A stretch of DNA of 24,999 nucleotides, taken from an uncultured Erysipelotrichaceae bacterium. Lineage in GTDB: Bacteria; Bacillota_I; Bacilli_A; RF39; UBA660. Position 1 is the first letter of the stretch. The number at the start of each line of letters is the position of its first letter. Below, in pieces: positions 22,752 through 24,999 of the stretch. Where the stretch lies: the NCBI GenBank assembly GCA_902766875.1, contig CACXFI010000105.1, positions 1 to 24,999 on the forward strand, given 5' to 3'. The notes below the pieces were generated by a model. That model ran no database searches. It was not told where the DNA came from and saw only the letters and a program-made list of their open reading frames with translations. The translations under genes and the position numbers were made by a program.

Positions 22752-23179
22752 GATATATAGGACTAGATTTAGGAAGTAAAACATTAGGTATAGCCACTAG
22801 TGATATAACAAATACTATCGCTACAACATATACCACTTTAAGATGTGAAGAAAATGATTATGATTCTTTTATAGAACCACTAAACAATATAATAAAAGAA
22901 TATAATATTACTAAAATTATTTTAGGATTACCAAAAAATATGGACAATACAATAGGAGATAGAGCCAATATAACTATTGAATTCAAAAAAAAACTAGAAG
23001 AATATTTTAATATAGAAGTTATTCTAGAAGATGAAAGATTAACTTCAGTTATCTCTAACAATGTTTTAATAAAAGCAGATGTATCAAGAAAAAAAAGAAA
23101 GAAAAAAGTAGATGGAATAGCCGCTACTATAATACTACAAAGCTATTTAGATAAGGAGAATAATAAAAATGAAAGATAA
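22748..23179 (+). CDS. ruvX: RuvX/YqgF Holliday-junction resolvase-like nuclease
   Basis: A 143-residue YqgF-type RNase H-fold protein. Blocks: MRYIGLDLGSKTLGIATSD with the first catalytic Asp, the central IILGLPKNMDNTIGDRA, ILEDERLTSV with a second acidic site, and VDGIAATIILQSYLD with the third. Family members have been linked to Holliday-junction resolution and to pre-16S rRNA processing; the present role is likely the latter type of housekeeping. Its 3' end overlaps yrzB by 11 bases. The order ireB-ruvX-yrzB-mltG is that of B. subtilis. Confidence 0.92.
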   Translation: MRYIGLDLGSKTLGIATSDITNTIATTYTTLRCEENDYDSFIEPLNNIIKEYNITKIILGLPKNMDNTIGDRANITIEFKKKLEEYFNIEVILEDERLTSVISNNVLIKADVSRKKRKKKVDGIAATIILQSYLDKENNKNER

Positions 23180-23492
23180 AAGATTATTAGTATATTATGA
23201 TAATGGTGAAAAAATTGTTTGTGAAGAAAAATTTGAGTTTTATTCTGAAGAAACAGGAAAAAATTACATAGTATACGCAGATACTAAAGAAGATGAAAAA
23301 GGATATATTAGAGTATCAGCTAATATTTTTGAAGAAATAGATCCAAATAAAATAAAAGATGGAAATTTAGCAACTATCGTTGACTATGATAAAAATGGAA
23401 ATCAAACTTCAAAAGTAATTAGAACTTATCCAATTACAACAGAAAGAGAATGGAAGGTAATCGAAGCAACGATTGAAGCATTACAAAAATAA
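23169..23492 (+). CDS. yrzB: DUF1292 protein (YrzB)
   Basis: A 107-residue acidic DUF1292 protein, typical of the slot after ruvX in Bacilli. Blocks: EKFEFYSEETGKNYIVYADT, a short linker, RVSANIFEE and the C-terminal WKVIEATIEALQ. Its function is unknown. AAGGAG nine to ten bases before ATG, overlapping the end of ruvX. Co-translated with its neighbours in the ireB operon. Confidence 0.85.
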   Translation: MKDKRLLVYYDNGEKIVCEEKFEFYSEETGKNYIVYADTKEDEKGYIRVSANIFEEIDPNKIKDGNLATIVDYDKNGNQTSKVIRTYPITTEREWKVIEATIEALQK

Positions 23493-23510
23493 TTGAAAGA
23501 GGTTGGTAAT

Positions 23511-24584
23511 ATGATAAAAAATAAGAATACTATAATAGCTATGAGTGTTCTAGTTATCAGTATTGTTATTTTTATTTTCAGCTACTATAGTTGGGGAATG
23601 TCAAATGTCTCCAATGATAAAAATGATATAGAAATAACTATTGAACCAGGTTCTATTTGGAGTGTAAGCAAGACATTAAAAGACAACAATCTAATAAGGA
23701 GTAAATTCTGGTTTTATTTTTATTGTAGAGGCAGTAAAAATACTAACTTAATGGCTGGGGATTATACTTTAAATAAAACTATGAATGTAAAAACCATAGT
23801 TAATATATTAAGTGGGAAAAAAATAAAGAAAAATGATGATACAATTAGAATAACATTTAGAGAAGGTATCAATATAAGAAAAATTACAAGCATTATTACA
23901 GAAAAAACAAATAATAAAGAAGATGATGTCTATTCATTACTAAAAGACAAAGAGTATTTAAATAAAATAATAGATAAATACTGGTTTTTAACAGATGAAA
24001 TATTGGATAAAGACATCTATTATCCATTAGAAGGATATTTATATCCAGAAACATATGAATTTATAAATACTGATGTATCAGTAGAAGATATATTTGAAAC
24101 TATGTTAGACCAAATGGATAAAGAATTAACTCCATATAAAGATGATATAAACAAATCAGATTTAACTATCCATGAATTAATAACTCTAGCAAGTATAGTA
24201 GAATTAGAAGCTAAAAACGATGATGATAGAAAAGGCGTGGCATCAGTTTTTTATAATAGGTTAGACAGCAGCATGACATTAGGAAGTGATGTAACAGCTT
24301 ATTACGCAGCTAAAAAAGATGATTGGAGTAAATCACTTACACAAGATGAATTATATGATTGTAGTAGTAAATATAATACAAGATGTAGAGAATTTGGAGG
24401 ATTACCTATAGGTCCAATAGCAAACGTAAGTAAAAGTTCCATAGAAGCAGTAATAAATCCAGATAAAACAAACTATTATTATTTTGTAGCTGATTGTAAA
24501 GGAAATACTTATTTTAGCAAAACAGATACAGGAAATATAAGTAATAAAAATAAACTAATTAAAGAAAATAATTGGTGTGGTTAG
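23511..24584 (+). CDS. mltG: Endolytic murein transglycosylase MltG
   Basis: A 357-residue MltG/YceG. One N-terminal membrane anchor (about residues 6-28) and a LysM-like segment (EPGSIWSVSKTLKDNNLI) precede the catalytic domain. The catalytic Glu is Glu231 in LASIVELEA, followed by GVASVFYNRL, LGSDVTAYYA, and GLPIGPIANVSKSSIEAVINP. It cleaves nascent glycan chains near the membrane and is thought to set glycan strand length. A TTG at 23493 in frame would add six residues, but GAAAGAGG lies before the ATG at 23511. The exchanger gene follows with no terminator. Confidence 0.92.
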   Translation: MIKNKNTIIAMSVLVISIVIFIFSYYSWGMSNVSNDKNDIEITIEPGSIWSVSKTLKDNNLIRSKFWFYFYCRGSKNTNLMAGDYTLNKTMNVKTIVNILSGKKIKKNDDTIRITFREGINIRKITSIITEKTNNKEDDVYSLLKDKEYLNKIIDKYWFLTDEILDKDIYYPLEGYLYPETYEFINTDVSVEDIFETMLDQMDKELTPYKDDINKSDLTIHELITLASIVELEAKNDDDRKGVASVFYNRLDSSMTLGSDVTAYYAAKKDDWSKSLTQDELYDCSSKYNTRCREFGGLPIGPIANVSKSSIEAVINPDKTNYYYFVADCKGNTYFSKTDTGNISNKNKLIKENNWCG

Positions 24585-24593
24585 AGGTAAAAT

Positions 24594-24999
24594 ATGACAA
24601 TACAAATTATAATACTAATAATAGGATTTATATTCTTAATAAAAGGAGCAGACATTTTTGTAGATGGTGCTTCATGTACAGCAAGGCATCTAAAACTATC
24701 AAAAATGTTTGTAGGATTAACAATAGTAGCTTTTGGTACTAGTGCCCCAGAATTTGCCGTAAGTTGTAAATCATTACTAAGTGGATCGAGTGATTTAGTA
24801 TTAGGTAACGTAATTGGTAGTAATATTACCAATATATTATTAATCCTAGGAGTAGGTGTAGTTATAAATCCAATAACAATAAAAAATAATACAGTAAAAA
24901 AAGAAATACCACTATGTCTATTAATAACATTGTTATTAACATCACTATTTTTAGATAATATCCTAGGTATAGGAAATAATAATACAATTACTAAAGGTG
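24594..24999 (+). CDS. Na+/Ca2+ exchanger (CaCA family), partial at 3' end
   Basis: The first 135 residues of a membrane antiporter. Membrane segments at about 3-18, 35-60, 68-90 and 103-118, with the first alpha-repeat GTSAPEFAVSCKS and GNVIGSNITNILLILG, the signature of YrbG-type exchangers. They move Ca2+ or other cations in exchange for Na+ or H+. AGAGG seven bases before ATG. The gene is cut by the window end, so the second alpha-repeat is not seen. It probably forms the tail of the ireB operon, with nine bases after mltG. Confidence 0.85.
   Translation, partial: MTIQIIILIIGFIFLIKGADIFVDGASCTARHLKLSKMFVGLTIVAFGTSAPEFAVSCKSLLSGSSDLVLGNVIGSNITNILLILGVGVVINPITIKNNTVKKEIPLCLLITLLLTSLFLDNILGIGNNNTITKG

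Noticed and set aside
24581..24832. Minus-strand open frame opposite the exchanger
   Set aside because: The plus strand has clear exchanger motifs and a ribosome-binding site; the antisense frame has neither.

Overview
The window is very A+T-rich DNA (by eye roughly three quarters A+T) from an endospore-forming, Gram-positive-type bacterium of the Bacilli. Reasons: purine-rich Shine-Dalgarno sites of the AGGAG or GGTGAT type, tight operons ended by hairpin plus U-tract terminators, TTGACA/TATAAT-like promoters, AUA/TTA/AAA-dominated codons, and marker genes (yqfC, yqfD, gpr, spoIIP, a CotY/CotZ-type coat protein, spoIIIE/ftsK, ireB). Local gene orders (rpsU-yqeY, yqfC-yqfD, rpsT divergent from gpr-spoIIP, spoIIIE with an ymfF-ymfH pair, ireB-ruvX-yrzB-mltG) match Bacillus-type chromosomes, but the genes are shorter and far more A+T-rich. 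This fits a host-associated Bacilli lineage (RF39/Erysipelotrichales-like); that placement is inference.

Layout: 1-165 encodes a small double-glycine-leader peptide resembling a bacteriocin precursor. 230-1827 holds rpsU-yqeY and two unrecognised genes behind a near-perfect promoter. 1887-3317 holds yqfC-yqfD, and yqfD has no ATG, GTG or TTG start: ATA sits where the ribosome-binding site predicts the start codon. A secreted transglutaminase-like protein and rpsT are on the minus strand (3323-4621), then gpr-spoIIP plus a small membrane protein, a tRNA-Gln(CTG), and a phosphoglycerol-transferase-like enzyme. RNase HIII (minus) diverges from cvpA-trxA (plus).

10871-13087 is a nucleotide cassette: a phage/eukaryote-like dCMP deaminase, a TS-family protein and DHFR. 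The TS-family protein carries Asp where thymidylate synthases carry the dUMP-selecting Asn, plus two insertions. I predict it acts on dCMP, so the cassette might make dTMP by methylating first and deaminating second. This is the most interesting observation in the window.

The remainder holds a SanA/YdcF-like envelope protein, small membrane proteins including a possible 20-residue one, an ABC exporter, FtsK/SpoIIIE with purine nucleoside phosphorylase and an inactive/active M16 peptidase pair, the coat protein, the ireB-ruvX-yrzB-mltG operon, and the start of a Na+/Ca2+ exchanger cut by the window end. There is no CRISPR array, transposon, phage module or rRNA, and no stretch over 300 bases lacks a gene.
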